From Hydrogenophaga sp. (lineage in GTDB: Bacteria > Pseudomonadota > Gammaproteobacteria > Burkholderiales > Burkholderiaceae_C), in assembly GCF_019264445.1 (NCBI RefSeq), contig NZ_JAHVAB010000058.1:62001-126000 (forward strand): 64,000 nucleotides of DNA, in the 5' to 3' direction. Every line of letters begins with the position of its first letter. Within the stretch, counting starts at the first letter, position 1. The translations under genes and the position numbers were made by a program. Below the pieces are notes generated by a model. It worked only from the letters and a program-made list of their open reading frames with translations, was not told the DNA's origin and searched no databases. This document shows, in pieces, positions 48,591 through 57,142 of the stretch.

Positions 48591-50426
48591 ATGGCACTGA
48601 TCGACATCCAGGTTCCTGACATTGGCGACTTCGACGAAGTCTCGGTGATTGAATTGCTGGTCAAGCCCGGCGATACCGTCAAGGCAGAACAAAGCCTGAT
48701 CACGGTCGAGTCCGACAAGGCCTCGATGGAAATCCCGTCCTCCGCGGCGGGCGTGGTCAAGGCGCTCAAGGTCCAGCTGGGCGACAAGGTCAAGCAGGGC
48801 AGTGTGGTGCTGACGCTGGAGTCTGCCGATGCGGCAGCCGCAGCGCCAGCGCCTACCGCAGCGCCTGCGGCTGCGGCCGCCGCACCTGTGGCGCCTGCCG
48901 CTGCCGCGCCCGCCCCCACAGCCGCCAGCTTCGGCGGCAGCGCCGACCTCGAGTGCGACGTGCTCGTGCTCGGTGGTGGCCCTGGTGGCTACAGCGCGGC
49001 CTTCCGCGCGGCCGACCTGGGGCTGAAGGTCGTGCTGGTCGAGCGCTACGCCACCCTTGGCGGCGTGTGTCTGAACGTGGGTTGCATCCCGTCCAAGGCG
49101 CTGCTGCACGTGGCCGCCGTCATGGACGAGGTCAGCCACATGGCCGACCTCGGGGTGGACTTCGGCGCGCCCAAGCTCGACATCGACAAGCTGCGCGGCC
49201 ACAAGGAAAAGGTGATCGGCAAGCTCACCGGCGGCCTGGCGGCCATGGCCAAGATGCGCAAGGTGACCACCGTGCGCGGTGTCGGCAGCTTCGTGGGCGC
49301 CAACCACCTTGAGGTGGAAGAGACCACGGGCGCCACCGGCCAGGAGAAGACGGGCAAGAAGCAGGTGGTCGCCTTCAAGAAGGCCATCATCGCGGCCGGC
49401 AGTCAGGCGGTTCGCCTGCCGTTCATGCCCGACGATCCACGCGTCGTGGACAGCACGGGCGCGCTGGCGCTCAAGGAAGTGCCCAAGCGCATGCTCATCC
49501 TGGGCGGCGGCATCATTGGCCTGGAGATGGGCACGGTCTACAGCACGCTGGGCGCTCGCCTGGATGTGGTGGAAATGATGGACGGGCTCATGCAGGGTGC
49601 CGACCGTGACCTGGTGAAGATCTGGCAGAAGATGAACGCCAAGCGCTTTGACAACATCATGTTGAAGACCAAGACGGTGGGAGCGAAGGCCACGCCGGCG
49701 GGCATCGAAGTGACGTTTGCGCCTGCCGAAGAAGGCGGGACGGCGCCGGCACCGCAGGTCTATGACCTGGTGCTGCAGGCCGTGGGCCGCACGCCCAACG
49801 GCAAGAAGATCGGCGCGGAGAAAGCGGGTGTGGCGGTAAGCGAGCGCGGCTTCATCAACGTCGACATCCAGATGCGCACCAACGTGCCGCACATCTTTGC
49901 CATCGGCGACATCGTGGGCCAGCCCATGCTGGCGCACAAGGCGGTGCACGAGGCGCATGTGGCGGCGGAGGTGATCGCCGGCGAGCTGCAGGGCAACAAG
50001 GAGCTGGCCGCGGCCGCGTTCAATGCCCGCGTGATTCCGAGCGTGGCTTACACCGACCCCGAAGTGGCCTGGGTGGGTCTCACTGAAGACCAGGCCAAGG
50101 CGCAGGGCATCAAGGTGAAGAAGGGCTTGTTCCCCTGGACGGCATCGGGCCGCGCCATTGCGAACGGCCGCGACGAGGGCGTCACCAAGCTGCTGTTTGA
50201 CGATTCACCCGAGGCCCACGGCCACGGCAAGATCCTGGGCGGTGGCATGGTCGGCACGCACGCGGGCGACATGATTGGTGAGATCGCGCTGGCCATCGAG
50301 ATGGGCGCTGATGCGGTGGACATCGGCAAGACGATTCACCCGCACCCGACGCTGGGCGAGAGCATCGGCATGGCGGCCGAGATTGCGCACGGTTCGTGCA
50401 CGGACGTGCCGCCGCAGCGCAAGTAA
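48591..50426 (+). CDS. lpdA: dihydrolipoyl dehydrogenase (E3) with N-terminal lipoyl domain
   Basis: 611 residues. A lipoyl domain (about 1-80, Lys43 in [10 protein letters not shown]), an Ala/Pro linker, then the E3 flavoprotein: FAD fold [18 protein letters not shown], redox disulfide in [19 protein letters not shown] fold [20 protein letters not shown], and the C-terminal His-Glu pair in [15 protein letters not shown]. It re-oxidises dihydrolipoyl groups with NAD. The fused lipoyl domain makes it longer than typical E3 (about 475). It closes the pyruvate dehydrogenase operon, 9 bp after aceF. Confidence 0.97.
   Translation: MALIDIQVPDIGDFDEVSVIELLVKPGDTVKAEQSLITVESDKASMEIPSSAAGVVKALKVQLGDKVKQGSVVLTLESADAAAAAPAPTAAPAAAAAAPVAPAAAAPAPTAASFGGSADLECDVLVLGGGPGGYSAAFRAADLGLKVVLVERYATLGGVCLNVGCIPSKALLHVAAVMDEVSHMADLGVDFGAPKLDIDKLRGHKEKVIGKLTGGLAAMAKMRKVTTVRGVGSFVGANHLEVEETTGATGQEKTGKKQVVAFKKAIIAAGSQAVRLPFMPDDPRVVDSTGALALKEVPKRMLILGGGIIGLEMGTVYSTLGARLDVVEMMDGLMQGADRDLVKIWQKMNAKRFDNIMLKTKTVGAKATPAGIEVTFAPAEEGGTAPAPQVYDLVLQAVGRTPNGKKIGAEKAGVAVSERGFINVDIQMRTNVPHIFAIGDIVGQPMLAHKAVHEAHVAAEVIAGELQGNKELAAAAFNARVIPSVAYTDPEVAWVGLTEDQAKAQGIKVKKGLFPWTASGRAIANGRDEGVTKLLFDDSPEAHGHGKILGGGMVGTHAGDMIGEIALAIEMGADAVDIGKTIHPHPTLGESIGMAAEIAHGSCTDVPPQRK
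48696..48730 (+). repeat. lipoyl-domain coding block, copy in lpdA
   Basis: Identical over 35 nt to 47025-47059 in aceF. The encoded first 80 residues of AceF and LpdA also agree closely, which points to domain duplication or gene conversion in the operon. Confidence 0.8.
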
Positions 50427-50441
50427 ACCGCCTCTGTCTGC

Positions 50442-50480
50442 AAAAAAGCCGCCAGCCCTCGCGGGCTGGCGGCTTTTTTT
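50442..50480. terminator. bidirectional intrinsic terminator after lpdA
   Basis: GCCGCCAGCCC/GGGCTGGCGGC (11 bp, loop TCGC) flanked by six As and seven Ts. It serves lpdA and the convergent hydrolase. Confidence 0.93.
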
Positions 50481-50492
50481 CATGGGCGTCGG

Positions 50493-51842
50493 TCAGCGGG
50501 GCGCGACGCGGCTGGCCAACGGTGCGCTGCGGTAGTCGGGCAGCAGGCGGCAGGTGTTGCCATAGGCCGCCTCGTAGCCTTTGCACAGGCTGGCCACGCT
50601 TTGGGGCGTCGGCTTGTCTCCCTTGTCGATCCATTGCAGCAAAGCGGTGAACAGCGCCGGGTACTGCGGCTCGCTCAGGAAGCTGTGCTCGGACTCATCG
50701 CTGAAGGTCTGCACCAGCAAGGCGCCATTGCCCGCGCGCTCGACGGTCTCGCGGTACGCCGACTCGAGTTCGACGAAGGCGGTGGGATCGTTGATGGCGT
50801 GCAGCGAAAGCACGGGCATGTTGATGCGGCCTTCGGGGTCGCTGTCCTTGGCCAGTTCCGCCACAGCGACGGGGTCGGCCGTGTAGCGCAACACGCCGGC
50901 GTTCAAGGCCGCGTCATCGCTGGATCCCTGGTACCGGACGTTGGCGTTGTTGAACGGGTTGCGGTTGCCCAGGCGGAGCTGCGTCAGGTCGCGAAACAGC
51001 CAGGTCGCCCAGTTGAGGTGGCCGATCAGCGAGCGCTCGGGAATCTGGATGACGTTCACGATCGTGGCCAGGTTGGCCTTCTGCTGTTCGCTGCGCTGGG
51101 CGGCGGGTTTGCGCACGCCGGTGCACTCGTCCACACGGGCGGCCAGTTGGGCCCGCGTCAGACTGGCGTTCATCGGCAGGCCTTGCCAGAGCGGGTACTG
51201 CGGCTCGTCCGGCTTGGGGTGGTTTTTGCAGACGTACTGGTACACCACGCGCAAGTCGATCCGGAAATCGTACGCCCGTGTGCCGCCGCCCAGCACGCCG
51301 CTGGTGAGCAGCATGCCGTCGTAAGGGCCCTTCACCGGGCCATTGGGGCCCTCGACCGTGGCGTACATCTCGGCGCCTTTGGCCGCGACCGATGCGCCGT
51401 AGCTTTGACCGTGCAGGATGGTGCGGCGAGGAGGGCCGAAATGCTTGACGAAGATGCGCCGCACGCGCTCGGTGTCTTCAGCGGCCATGCTCACGCCGAA
51501 GCCGCCGCGCCGGTAGGTGGCCCCCGCCCACGCGTGGCCGGCCTTGACGGTGATGGCCCAGCGCTTGAGGTCTTCTTCACCGCGATCCAGCGTGGCGGGT
51601 CCCGTATCCGCGGGGCCGCCGTGGGCGTGCACCACCAGCACACCGGTCTGCGGTTTCCAGCCGGCCGGCACGGCGATCCAGTAGAACCCACCGAGGCCGT
51701 CTTCACCGACGTGGCATGTCGCGCCGGTCGGTACCTCGGTCGGACACGCATGGGGTTTCGGGTCGGTGGGCTGTGCATGGGCCAGGCCCATGTGACCGGT
51801 GAAGGCGGCGAGCGCCAGCCATGCGAGGGGGCGGATGTGCAC
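50493..51842 (-). CDS. secreted alpha/beta-hydrolase, unknown substrate
   Basis: 449 residues. The signal peptide is MHIRPLAWLALAAFTGHMGLAHA with likely cleavage before Gln. The hydrolase fold has GVLVVHAHGG, nucleophile elbow LHGQSYGAS, acid region SLHAINDPTAF and late His in SDESEHSFL. It is expected in the periplasm. Several cysteines in the mature protein (CPTEVPTGATC, CKN, ECTG, CKGY, TCRLL) may form disulfides. No close relative with known function is recognised. It is divergent from the LysR gene at 51939, which probably controls it. Confidence 0.75.
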   Translation of the reverse strand: MHIRPLAWLALAAFTGHMGLAHAQPTDPKPHACPTEVPTGATCHVGEDGLGGFYWIAVPAGWKPQTGVLVVHAHGGPADTGPATLDRGEEDLKRWAITVKAGHAWAGATYRRGGFGVSMAAEDTERVRRIFVKHFGPPRRTILHGQSYGASVAAKGAEMYATVEGPNGPVKGPYDGMLLTSGVLGGGTRAYDFRIDLRVVYQYVCKNHPKPDEPQYPLWQGLPMNASLTRAQLAARVDECTGVRKPAAQRSEQQKANLATIVNVIQIPERSLIGHLNWATWLFRDLTQLRLGNRNPFNNANVRYQGSSDDAALNAGVLRYTADPVAVAELAKDSDPEGRINMPVLSLHAINDPTAFVELESAYRETVERAGNGALLVQTFSDESEHSFLSEPQYPALFTALLQWIDKGDKPTPQSVASLCKGYEAAYGNTCRLLPDYRSAPLASRVAPR

Positions 51843-51905
51843 GTTTGTCTCCTTGTGTGGGTGCGAAACACGGCACGATAGGCGGACCTCAACCTTGCGT
51901 CAAAT

Positions 51906-51929
51906 ATACTGAAACGCCATTTTCAATAT
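51906..51929. promoter_or_regulatory. candidate LysR operator, 24 bp dyad
   Basis: ATACTGAAA and TTTCAATAT (8 of 9 pairs matched) flank a 6-bp centre, 10 bp before the LysR ATG and within the gap to the divergent hydrolase. It fits a LysR-type autoregulatory site; binding is unproven. Confidence 0.5.
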
Positions 51930-51938
51930 CTGAAAGAT

Positions 51939-52886
51939 ATGGAGTTTCGCCACCTTCGCTATTTCCTCGCGGTTGCGCAAGCGGGTCACATGACGCGCGC
52001 GGCCGAGCGCCTGGGCATTCAGCAGCCACCGCTGAGCCTGCAGATCAAGGCGCTGGAGAAAGCGCTGGGCGTGACCTTGTTTCATCGGCATCCCAAAGGC
52101 GTGACCTTGTCCGATGCAGGCCGGGTGTTTGAAGTGGAGGCCCGGCGGCTGGTCGACGACATGGAGGCGATGCGCACGCGCATGGCGCGCGTGGCGCGCG
52201 GTGAAGAGGGCGAACTCAACGTCGGCTTCACGAGTTCGGCTGCGGCGCACGCATTCACACCCGAAACCCTGCGGGCCTGCCGGCGGGCGTGGCCAGGCAT
52301 CGCGTTGTCGATCCGCGAAGACCACGCCGCAGGCATCACGGAAGCGGTGGAGGCCGGGCGGCTGCACTGCGGGCTGATTCGTGTGCCCGTGTCGCAGCCA
52401 CCCAGCCTGACGTTTGAGGTGCTTCTGCGAGAGCCCGTGCTGGTTGCATTGCCTGGCGACCACGCGCTGGCGACCCGCCGCAGACCAAAGGCCCTGAAGT
52501 TGACGGAGCTGAAGGATGAGGGGTTTGTGCTGGTGCGCCAACCCGGCGCTCCAGGCCTCTACGCCAACCTCCTCGCGCTTTGTGAGACGCGCGGTTTTCG
52601 CCCGCGTGTGGTGGCCGAAGTGGAGCGCATGGTGTCCAGCCTGAATCTGGTGGCTGCAGGGGCGGGTGTGGCGGTGGTGCCGGCGTCCATGCGCGGCTTG
52701 CACGCGCACGCGGTGGCGTATCTGCCGCTGATCGATGGCGCGCCGCTGGATGCACCTTTGACCTTGGTCTACCGCACGCAAGACGCCAGCGGGCCCGTGT
52801 CCCATTTCCTCAAGATGGCACGCGACACGGCGCGCAGCTCGCAGCCGCAAACGCCCTCGCGCATCAGCGTGGATACCGCGTCATGA
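51939..52886 (+). CDS. LysR-family transcriptional regulator
   Basis: 315 residues. The N-terminal HTH is MEFRHLRYFLAVAQAGHMTR followed by AAERLGIQQPPLSLQIKALE, then a periplasmic-binding-protein-like effector domain (about 90-300). It resembles BenM/CatM-type regulators in the HTH. The stop overlaps the Bug gene at 52883 by 4 bp. It is divergent from the secreted hydrolase and has a candidate operator directly upstream. The effector is unknown. Confidence 0.93.
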   Translation: MEFRHLRYFLAVAQAGHMTRAAERLGIQQPPLSLQIKALEKALGVTLFHRHPKGVTLSDAGRVFEVEARRLVDDMEAMRTRMARVARGEEGELNVGFTSSAAAHAFTPETLRACRRAWPGIALSIREDHAAGITEAVEAGRLHCGLIRVPVSQPPSLTFEVLLREPVLVALPGDHALATRRRPKALKLTELKDEGFVLVRQPGAPGLYANLLALCETRGFRPRVVAEVERMVSSLNLVAAGAGVAVVPASMRGLHAHAVAYLPLIDGAPLDAPLTLVYRTQDASGPVSHFLKMARDTARSSQPQTPSRISVDTAS

Positions 52887-53854
52887 CGTTTTCTCGCCGG
52901 CGCTGGCTGGCCGCGGCGCTGGCGCTGCCTGCCTTGTGTGACGCCGCCGCCCAGTCGCCGTGGCCCATGCCCGGGCTGCGCATCGTGGTGGTGTATCCAC
53001 CCGGTGGTCTCAGTGACGGCGTGGCACGGGCGCTGGCGGATCGACTGACCACGACGCTGGGTGTGCCTGTGCGCGTGGAGCATCGTGCAGGTGGCGGCGG
53101 CAGCGTGGGCATGCAGGCATTGGCACGGTCGGCGCCCGATGGCCTCACGCTGGCTTTTTCGGCGGTCAGTCCGCTCACCTTGCGACCGCATCTGGGCACC
53201 GTCGGGTACGACCCGCTGCATGACATCGTCCCGGTGGCAAGCGTGATGCTCACGCCAGTGGTGATCGTGGGCACGCCAGCGTTTTCGGGGTCGCGGTTTG
53301 CCGATGTGCTGGCACAGGCGAGGGCGCGGCCGCACGCACTGCGGTGGGCCACCTCCGGGCTGGCCACCGCCGGACATCTGGTGCTGGAGCAGGTGCAGAT
53401 GGGCAGCGGCATTCAGGTGACGCACATCCCCTACAAGGGTGGCGGGCAGCAGCTGACAGATGCACTGGGTGGCCAGTTCGAGCTCTTGTCGACGAATGTG
53501 GCGCTCGCACAGTTGCGCTACATGGAGTCAGGGCGTTTCAAGCCTTTGGCGGTGGGCGCGCCCGAGCGCCTAGCCGTGCTGCCGCAGGTCCCCACCTTTG
53601 CCGAACTGGGCCTGCCGCAGGCCAACATCACGTCGTTGTTCGGTCTGTTTGCCCCGGCGGGTACGCCAGCGGCGGTGCTCGACCGGTTGAACGGCGAAAT
53701 CAACGCCGCCGTCCAGACGCCGGGCATTCAGGAGCGGCTGCTCGCGTCCGACAACTTGCCGGCCACGATGGACCGTGCCGCATTTGCGAGGCTCATTCGT
53801 GAAGAGTGGGTCAGCAACCGGCGACTCAGGGGCGCCGGCATCCGCATGGAGTAG
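52883..53854 (+). CDS. Bug-family (TctC-like) periplasmic solute-binding protein
   Basis: 323 residues. The signal peptide has a twin-arginine-like start (MTFSRRRWLAAALALPALCD), then the typical Bug opening LRIVVVYPPGGLSDGVARAL, GAGGGGSVG-type loop HRAGGGGSVGMQAL, and VTHIPYKGGGQQLTDALGG. Bug proteins bind small carboxylates for tripartite tricarboxylate transport or act as sensors. No TctA or TctB gene is adjacent, so it is an orphan. The 4-bp overlap with the LysR gene suggests they act together. Confidence 0.93.
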   Translation: MTFSRRRWLAAALALPALCDAAAQSPWPMPGLRIVVVYPPGGLSDGVARALADRLTTTLGVPVRVEHRAGGGGSVGMQALARSAPDGLTLAFSAVSPLTLRPHLGTVGYDPLHDIVPVASVMLTPVVIVGTPAFSGSRFADVLAQARARPHALRWATSGLATAGHLVLEQVQMGSGIQVTHIPYKGGGQQLTDALGGQFELLSTNVALAQLRYMESGRFKPLAVGAPERLAVLPQVPTFAELGLPQANITSLFGLFAPAGTPAAVLDRLNGEINAAVQTPGIQERLLASDNLPATMDRAAFARLIREEWVSNRRLRGAGIRME

Positions 53855-53884
53855 TGGATCAGAGGCCGGGCGCTCGGCGAGGGC

Positions 53885-53901
53885 GGGCGGGGTTCCCGCC
53901 C
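53885..53901. other. GC-rich hairpin between convergent genes
   Basis: GGGCGGG/CCCGCCC with a 3-nt loop between the Bug gene stop and the NlpC/P60 gene stop. There is no U-tract, so its termination role is uncertain. Confidence 0.3.
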
Positions 53902-53910
53902 TTGCGGGGG

Positions 53911-54462
53911 TCAGGGGTTGCCGTCTGCGGGCTGGACGCGCCGCGCGCCGTTGAAACGCTTGTTCCAGTAGGCCATGCGCATGTCTTCCATGCGCACTTG
54001 CGCGCCGCTGCGTGGCGAATGGATGAACTTGCCGTCACCCACGTAGATGCCCACATGGCTGAAGGCGCGGCGCATGGTGTTGAAGAACACCAGGTCACCC
54101 GGCTTGAGTTCGCTGCGGTCAATGGTCTGGGTGGCGGCGGCCTGCTCGTCGGACCGCCGGGGCAGGATCTTGCCGAGAGACTGTTCGTACACGGCGCGCA
54201 CGAAACCACTGCAGTCGAAGCCCGTTTCCGCACTGTTGCCGCCATAGCGATAGGGCACGTCGAGGAAGGCCATGGCGTTGATCACCAGGCTGGAGGCTTG
54301 TTCGCTCACGGTGTCACGGGCGTGCTGCACCTGCTGGCCGATGCGGGCCATGAGACCTTTGTCGTTGAGCAGGGTGTCCATGTCTTCGTAAGCGCCATTG
54401 CCCGGCGCGGCATGCACCAGGGCAGAGCAACTCAACAGAAGGGCAGGGAGCCAGCGCGTCAT
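53911..54462 (-). CDS. NlpC/P60-family cysteine peptidase (cell-wall hydrolase)
   Basis: About 183 residues from ATG 54462 (MTRWLPALLLSCSALVHA, a signal peptide with a cysteine that could be a lipobox). The C40 domain has Cys in GFDCSGFVRAVYEQ, His in AFSHVGIYVGDG and the third polar residue in FIHSPRSG, with YRYGGNSAETGFDC before it. It should cut peptidoglycan peptides in the periplasm. An earlier ATG at 54516 adds 18 polar residues and hides the signal peptide, so I prefer 54462. It has 75 bp to the HpaB-like gene upstream on the same strand. Confidence 0.88.
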   Translation of the reverse strand: MTRWLPALLLSCSALVHAAPGNGAYEDMDTLLNDKGLMARIGQQVQHARDTVSEQASSLVINAMAFLDVPYRYGGNSAETGFDCSGFVRAVYEQSLGKILPRRSDEQAAATQTIDRSELKPGDLVFFNTMRRAFSHVGIYVGDGKFIHSPRSGAQVRMEDMRMAYWNKRFNGARRVQPADGNP

Positions 54463-54537
54463 CTGGGGGAGGTTATCGGCGCTGCTGCTGGAAGTCAAGC
54501 GAGAATGCGAAGACAACTCTTTGATTTACAACAACTT

Positions 54538-56199
54538 TCAGAGTGGCCTGCCGACGTCGAGCGGCCTTTTCGACGGAAGGGTGCCCGTGACCGACGGAAG
54601 ATCGATCATCACGGGCTGTCCCGGCGTTGTGCATCCGGTGTCGCAGCACTTGCCGGGTTGCCGGTTCCGGGTGATGGCGCGTGCGGGATCGTGCGGCGCT
54701 GCGGTGGCGCTGCCGTCGGCTGCCACGCCGCGTTCCAGCAGGCGCTCCACCAGTTCCACCTTGTTGCCCACCGGGTAGTGGCGCCAGATTTCCTGCTTCA
54801 TGGCCGCCGGAGACCCACCGCCGTGCAGGCTGATCACGCTGTACCAGCCCCCCTGGTAGCCCGCCGTCAGGTCTTCCAGAAAGCGCGCGGTCTGGATGCG
54901 CTGCTCGTAGGGCACATCCGGGTTGGCCCGCAGCACCTCCGAAAGCTGTGCGCCTGTGTGCGGGTTGTGGTCTTCATCCGGGCCCGGCAAGGTGACGATC
55001 AGGCCGCCGCTGACGTAGTGGGCGATGCGGTGCATGTCGTAGATTTGGGTGGCCAGCAGCAGCTTGCCGATGTTGGAGAACACCGGATCGGGCATGTAGG
55101 TGTGGCTGTGCTCGTCGGCCTTGCCGTAGACACTGGCGGCCACGCCGCACGCGTAGAAGCCCTCGGTGATGGTGATGAGCTCCACCATCTGCTCGCGCAG
55201 GTGGCTTTCCTTGCCAGGGTCAAAGCCATTGGCCTCGCACATCAAGGCCCCGGCGCCGATCAGCAGGTCGCCGAATCCCGCGCGCGCGCCGATGCAGGTG
55301 TGGCGGTGGTGGGTGGCGTAGCTGTACGTGAGGTGACCGGTGTGCTCCCATTCGCCGGCGTAGAACACGCGCTCCCATGGAACGAGCACGCGGTCGAAGA
55401 TGCACACGCCTGTGCTTTGCCCGTACCGGCGGCTGAACAAGGCCTCGCCATGTTCCACCTTGTCGCCGGGCCGGCCGGCCGGGCGGGCCACGATGGTCAG
55501 GCCTGGCGCATCGACCGGGACCGCGCAGCACACGGCGAAGTCGGCGTCCTCACGGCCCATGTTGCGACAGGGCATGACCAGCAATTCATGGACGTAGGGC
55601 GCGCCGGTGACGATGGCCTTGGTGCCGCTGATGACGATGCCTTTGGCGTTGCGCTCCACCACATGAACGTAGCTGTCGACGTTGGCCTGCTCGTGCGGGC
55701 GGCGGCTGCGGTCGCCCTTGGCGTCGGTCATGGCGATGCCCAGCGTGAGGTCCTGGTCTTGCACGCGGTGCAGGTAGTTCAGGAAACGCGCGGTGTTTTC
55801 GGTGGTACCGCGAGCGTCATCGATGCGCGCCGAGACCTGGCCGATCGCGTTGAGCGCGTCGTGGGTGAGGTAGCGCTGGGCACAGCCGGTTTCCTGGCAC
55901 ACGAGGCGCACCGCCTCCAGCTTGTTCAGCAAATCACCGCTGCTGGTGTTGATGTGGGTCAGTCGGTTGACGGTGCGGCCGCTGGTGGATTGCACCGCCG
56001 TCATCAATGGCGCATACCGGGGTTGCAGTGCGAGGTCATAGGTGAGGGCGATGGCGTTGATGCCCGGCTGCAAGGCAGGGTCGTCGGCCACGCTGGTGAC
56101 CACACGGCCATCGACGAACACGTGGGGTTTGAGTCTGCGCAAGGACTCCCGAAAGTCCTGGCCACTCATCATCATCGCGGCGCTGGCCGAACTGTTCAT
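54538..56199 (-). CDS. HpaB/4-hydroxybutyryl-CoA-dehydratase-like flavoprotein
   Basis: 553 residues. The acyl-CoA-dehydrogenase-like fold of the HpaB family is seen through SGRTVNRLTHINTSSGDLLN, GCAQRYLTHDALNAI, ISGTKAIVTGAPYVHEL and HHRHTCIGARAGFGDLLIGAG. Compared with recalled AbfD cluster ligands (Cys99, Cys103, His292, Cys299), only Cys106 and His298 are retained; the other two positions are Tyr110 and Ala305. It is therefore unlikely to be a standard 4-hydroxybutyryl-CoA dehydratase and may be an FADH2-dependent monooxygenase. No flavin reductase gene is adjacent. A Cys-rich tail (PGKCCDTGC) is unusual. It is divergent from the TetR gene at 56339. Confidence 0.75.
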   Translation of the reverse strand: MNSSASAAMMMSGQDFRESLRRLKPHVFVDGRVVTSVADDPALQPGINAIALTYDLALQPRYAPLMTAVQSTSGRTVNRLTHINTSSGDLLNKLEAVRLVCQETGCAQRYLTHDALNAIGQVSARIDDARGTTENTARFLNYLHRVQDQDLTLGIAMTDAKGDRSRRPHEQANVDSYVHVVERNAKGIVISGTKAIVTGAPYVHELLVMPCRNMGREDADFAVCCAVPVDAPGLTIVARPAGRPGDKVEHGEALFSRRYGQSTGVCIFDRVLVPWERVFYAGEWEHTGHLTYSYATHHRHTCIGARAGFGDLLIGAGALMCEANGFDPGKESHLREQMVELITITEGFYACGVAASVYGKADEHSHTYMPDPVFSNIGKLLLATQIYDMHRIAHYVSGGLIVTLPGPDEDHNPHTGAQLSEVLRANPDVPYEQRIQTARFLEDLTAGYQGGWYSVISLHGGGSPAAMKQEIWRHYPVGNKVELVERLLERGVAADGSATAAPHDPARAITRNRQPGKCCDTGCTTPGQPVMIDLPSVTGTLPSKRPLDVGRPL

Positions 56200-56259
56200 A
56201 TGCTTGTCTCCTCTTCAGCAAATGGAATGGCTGTTGAATGAATTCGTTCTTGTTTTTAA

Positions 56260-56288
56260 ATTTAAACACTGTTCAATGTTTTATGCAA
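56260..56288 (-). promoter_or_regulatory. candidate promoter of the HpaB-like gene
   Basis: On the minus strand TTGCAT (56288-56283) is followed after 17 bp by TTAAAT (56265-56260). The TetR operator candidate fills the spacer, as expected for repression. Confidence 0.45.
56264..56281. promoter_or_regulatory. candidate TetR operator, 18 bp palindrome
   Basis: AAACA-C-TG-TT-CA-A-TGTTT has seven matched pairs per half. The core TGTTCAA recurs at 56290-56296, exactly 20 bp (two turns) on, so a second weaker site is likely. It sits between the divergent TetR and HpaB-like genes. Confidence 0.6.
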
Positions 56289-56338
56289 TTGTTCAAATTT
56301 GAAGATCGGATGTGCAATGCCAGCGATAAACTGTGCCC

Positions 56339-57073
56339 ATGAACGTTCTTTTGCATGAGCTCACGCCAGTACCTTCAGCGGCGCAGACCGAAGCGGCACG
56401 GGTTCAAAGGCACCAGCGACAGCAGCGTCAGGCCGCCATGTCCGACTCGCGGCGTGCCCTGGTGCTGGAGGCGGCGCGCAGCGTATTTGCCGAGAAGGGG
56501 GTCGAGGGCGCGAGCATTCGCGAGATTGCCAAGCGGGCCGGTTACACGCCCGGGGCGATCTACAGCTATTTCGACAGCAAAGAGGCGATCTACGCGGCCT
56601 TGCTGGCCGAGTCGCTGGAGCGCTTGAATCACACGGTGTCCAACGCCAAGCCGCCACGCCCTGGGGCAGCGCTCACCTTGGCGGTCAAGGCCCGGGCGTG
56701 GTTTGACTTCTACGCCCGCAACCCCCGCGACCTGGACCTGGGCTTCTACCTGGTGCAGGGCCTGGCCCCGCGCGGGCTCACCAGCGAGTTGAACCAGCAG
56801 CTGAATGGCCGCCTTCATGACGCGCTGCGCCCTTGCGAGCAGGCGTTGCAGGCCATGGGCCAGTCTGCCGAGGCGGCCCTGCGCGAGAACACAGCCCTGT
56901 TTGCGCACGGCGTGGGCTTGCTGCTGCTGCAGCACACAGGGCGTATCCGCATGTTCGGGCAATCGCCCGAGGCGCTCTTTCAGGCGTATGTGGATCATCT
57001 CGTGGCGCGAACCGCGCCCGGAGGGGACACCTCTGCGCGGGCGCTGGATCAACCCGATCTGTTCGGAGGCTGA
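56339..57073 (+). CDS. TetR/AcrR-family transcriptional regulator
   Basis: About 244 residues. The N-terminal HTH is ALVLEAARSVFAEKGVEGAS followed by IREIAKRAGYTPGAIYSYFD, and the C-terminal ligand domain is helical (about 90-220). There is an unusual 35-residue Gln/Arg-rich lead (VQRHQRQQRQ). ATG 56339 lies about 7 bp after TAAACT, a possible -10, so the message may be leaderless; a GTG at 56333 is an alternative. It likely represses itself and the divergent HpaB-like gene through the palindrome at 56264. Confidence 0.9.
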   Translation: MNVLLHELTPVPSAAQTEAARVQRHQRQQRQAAMSDSRRALVLEAARSVFAEKGVEGASIREIAKRAGYTPGAIYSYFDSKEAIYAALLAESLERLNHTVSNAKPPRPGAALTLAVKARAWFDFYARNPRDLDLGFYLVQGLAPRGLTSELNQQLNGRLHDALRPCEQALQAMGQSAEAALRENTALFAHGVGLLLLQHTGRIRMFGQSPEALFQAYVDHLVARTAPGGDTSARALDQPDLFGG

Positions 57074-57142
57074 GGCGCGGGCAAAGGGATGCCCTCATGG
57101 CCTGCCAGAATCCTGCTTTTGCCCACGCCTTGAATTGAAAGA

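Noticed and set aside
44196-49958. An open frame of 1920 codons on the minus strand across aceE, aceF and lpdA
   Set aside because: It lies antisense to three certain genes in a GC-rich codon-biased operon. Its translation is rich in His, Arg, Val and Leu, as such mirror frames are, and contains no recognisable domain.
54538-56199. Calling the HpaB-like gene 4-hydroxybutyryl-CoA dehydratase
   Set aside because: Two of the four cluster ligands seem to be missing, and no partner genes of 4-hydroxybutyrate metabolism are nearby.
53806-56241. An open frame of 811 codons antisense to the NlpC/P60 and HpaB-like genes
   Set aside because: It spans two genes with clear motifs on the other strand and has no domain of its own.
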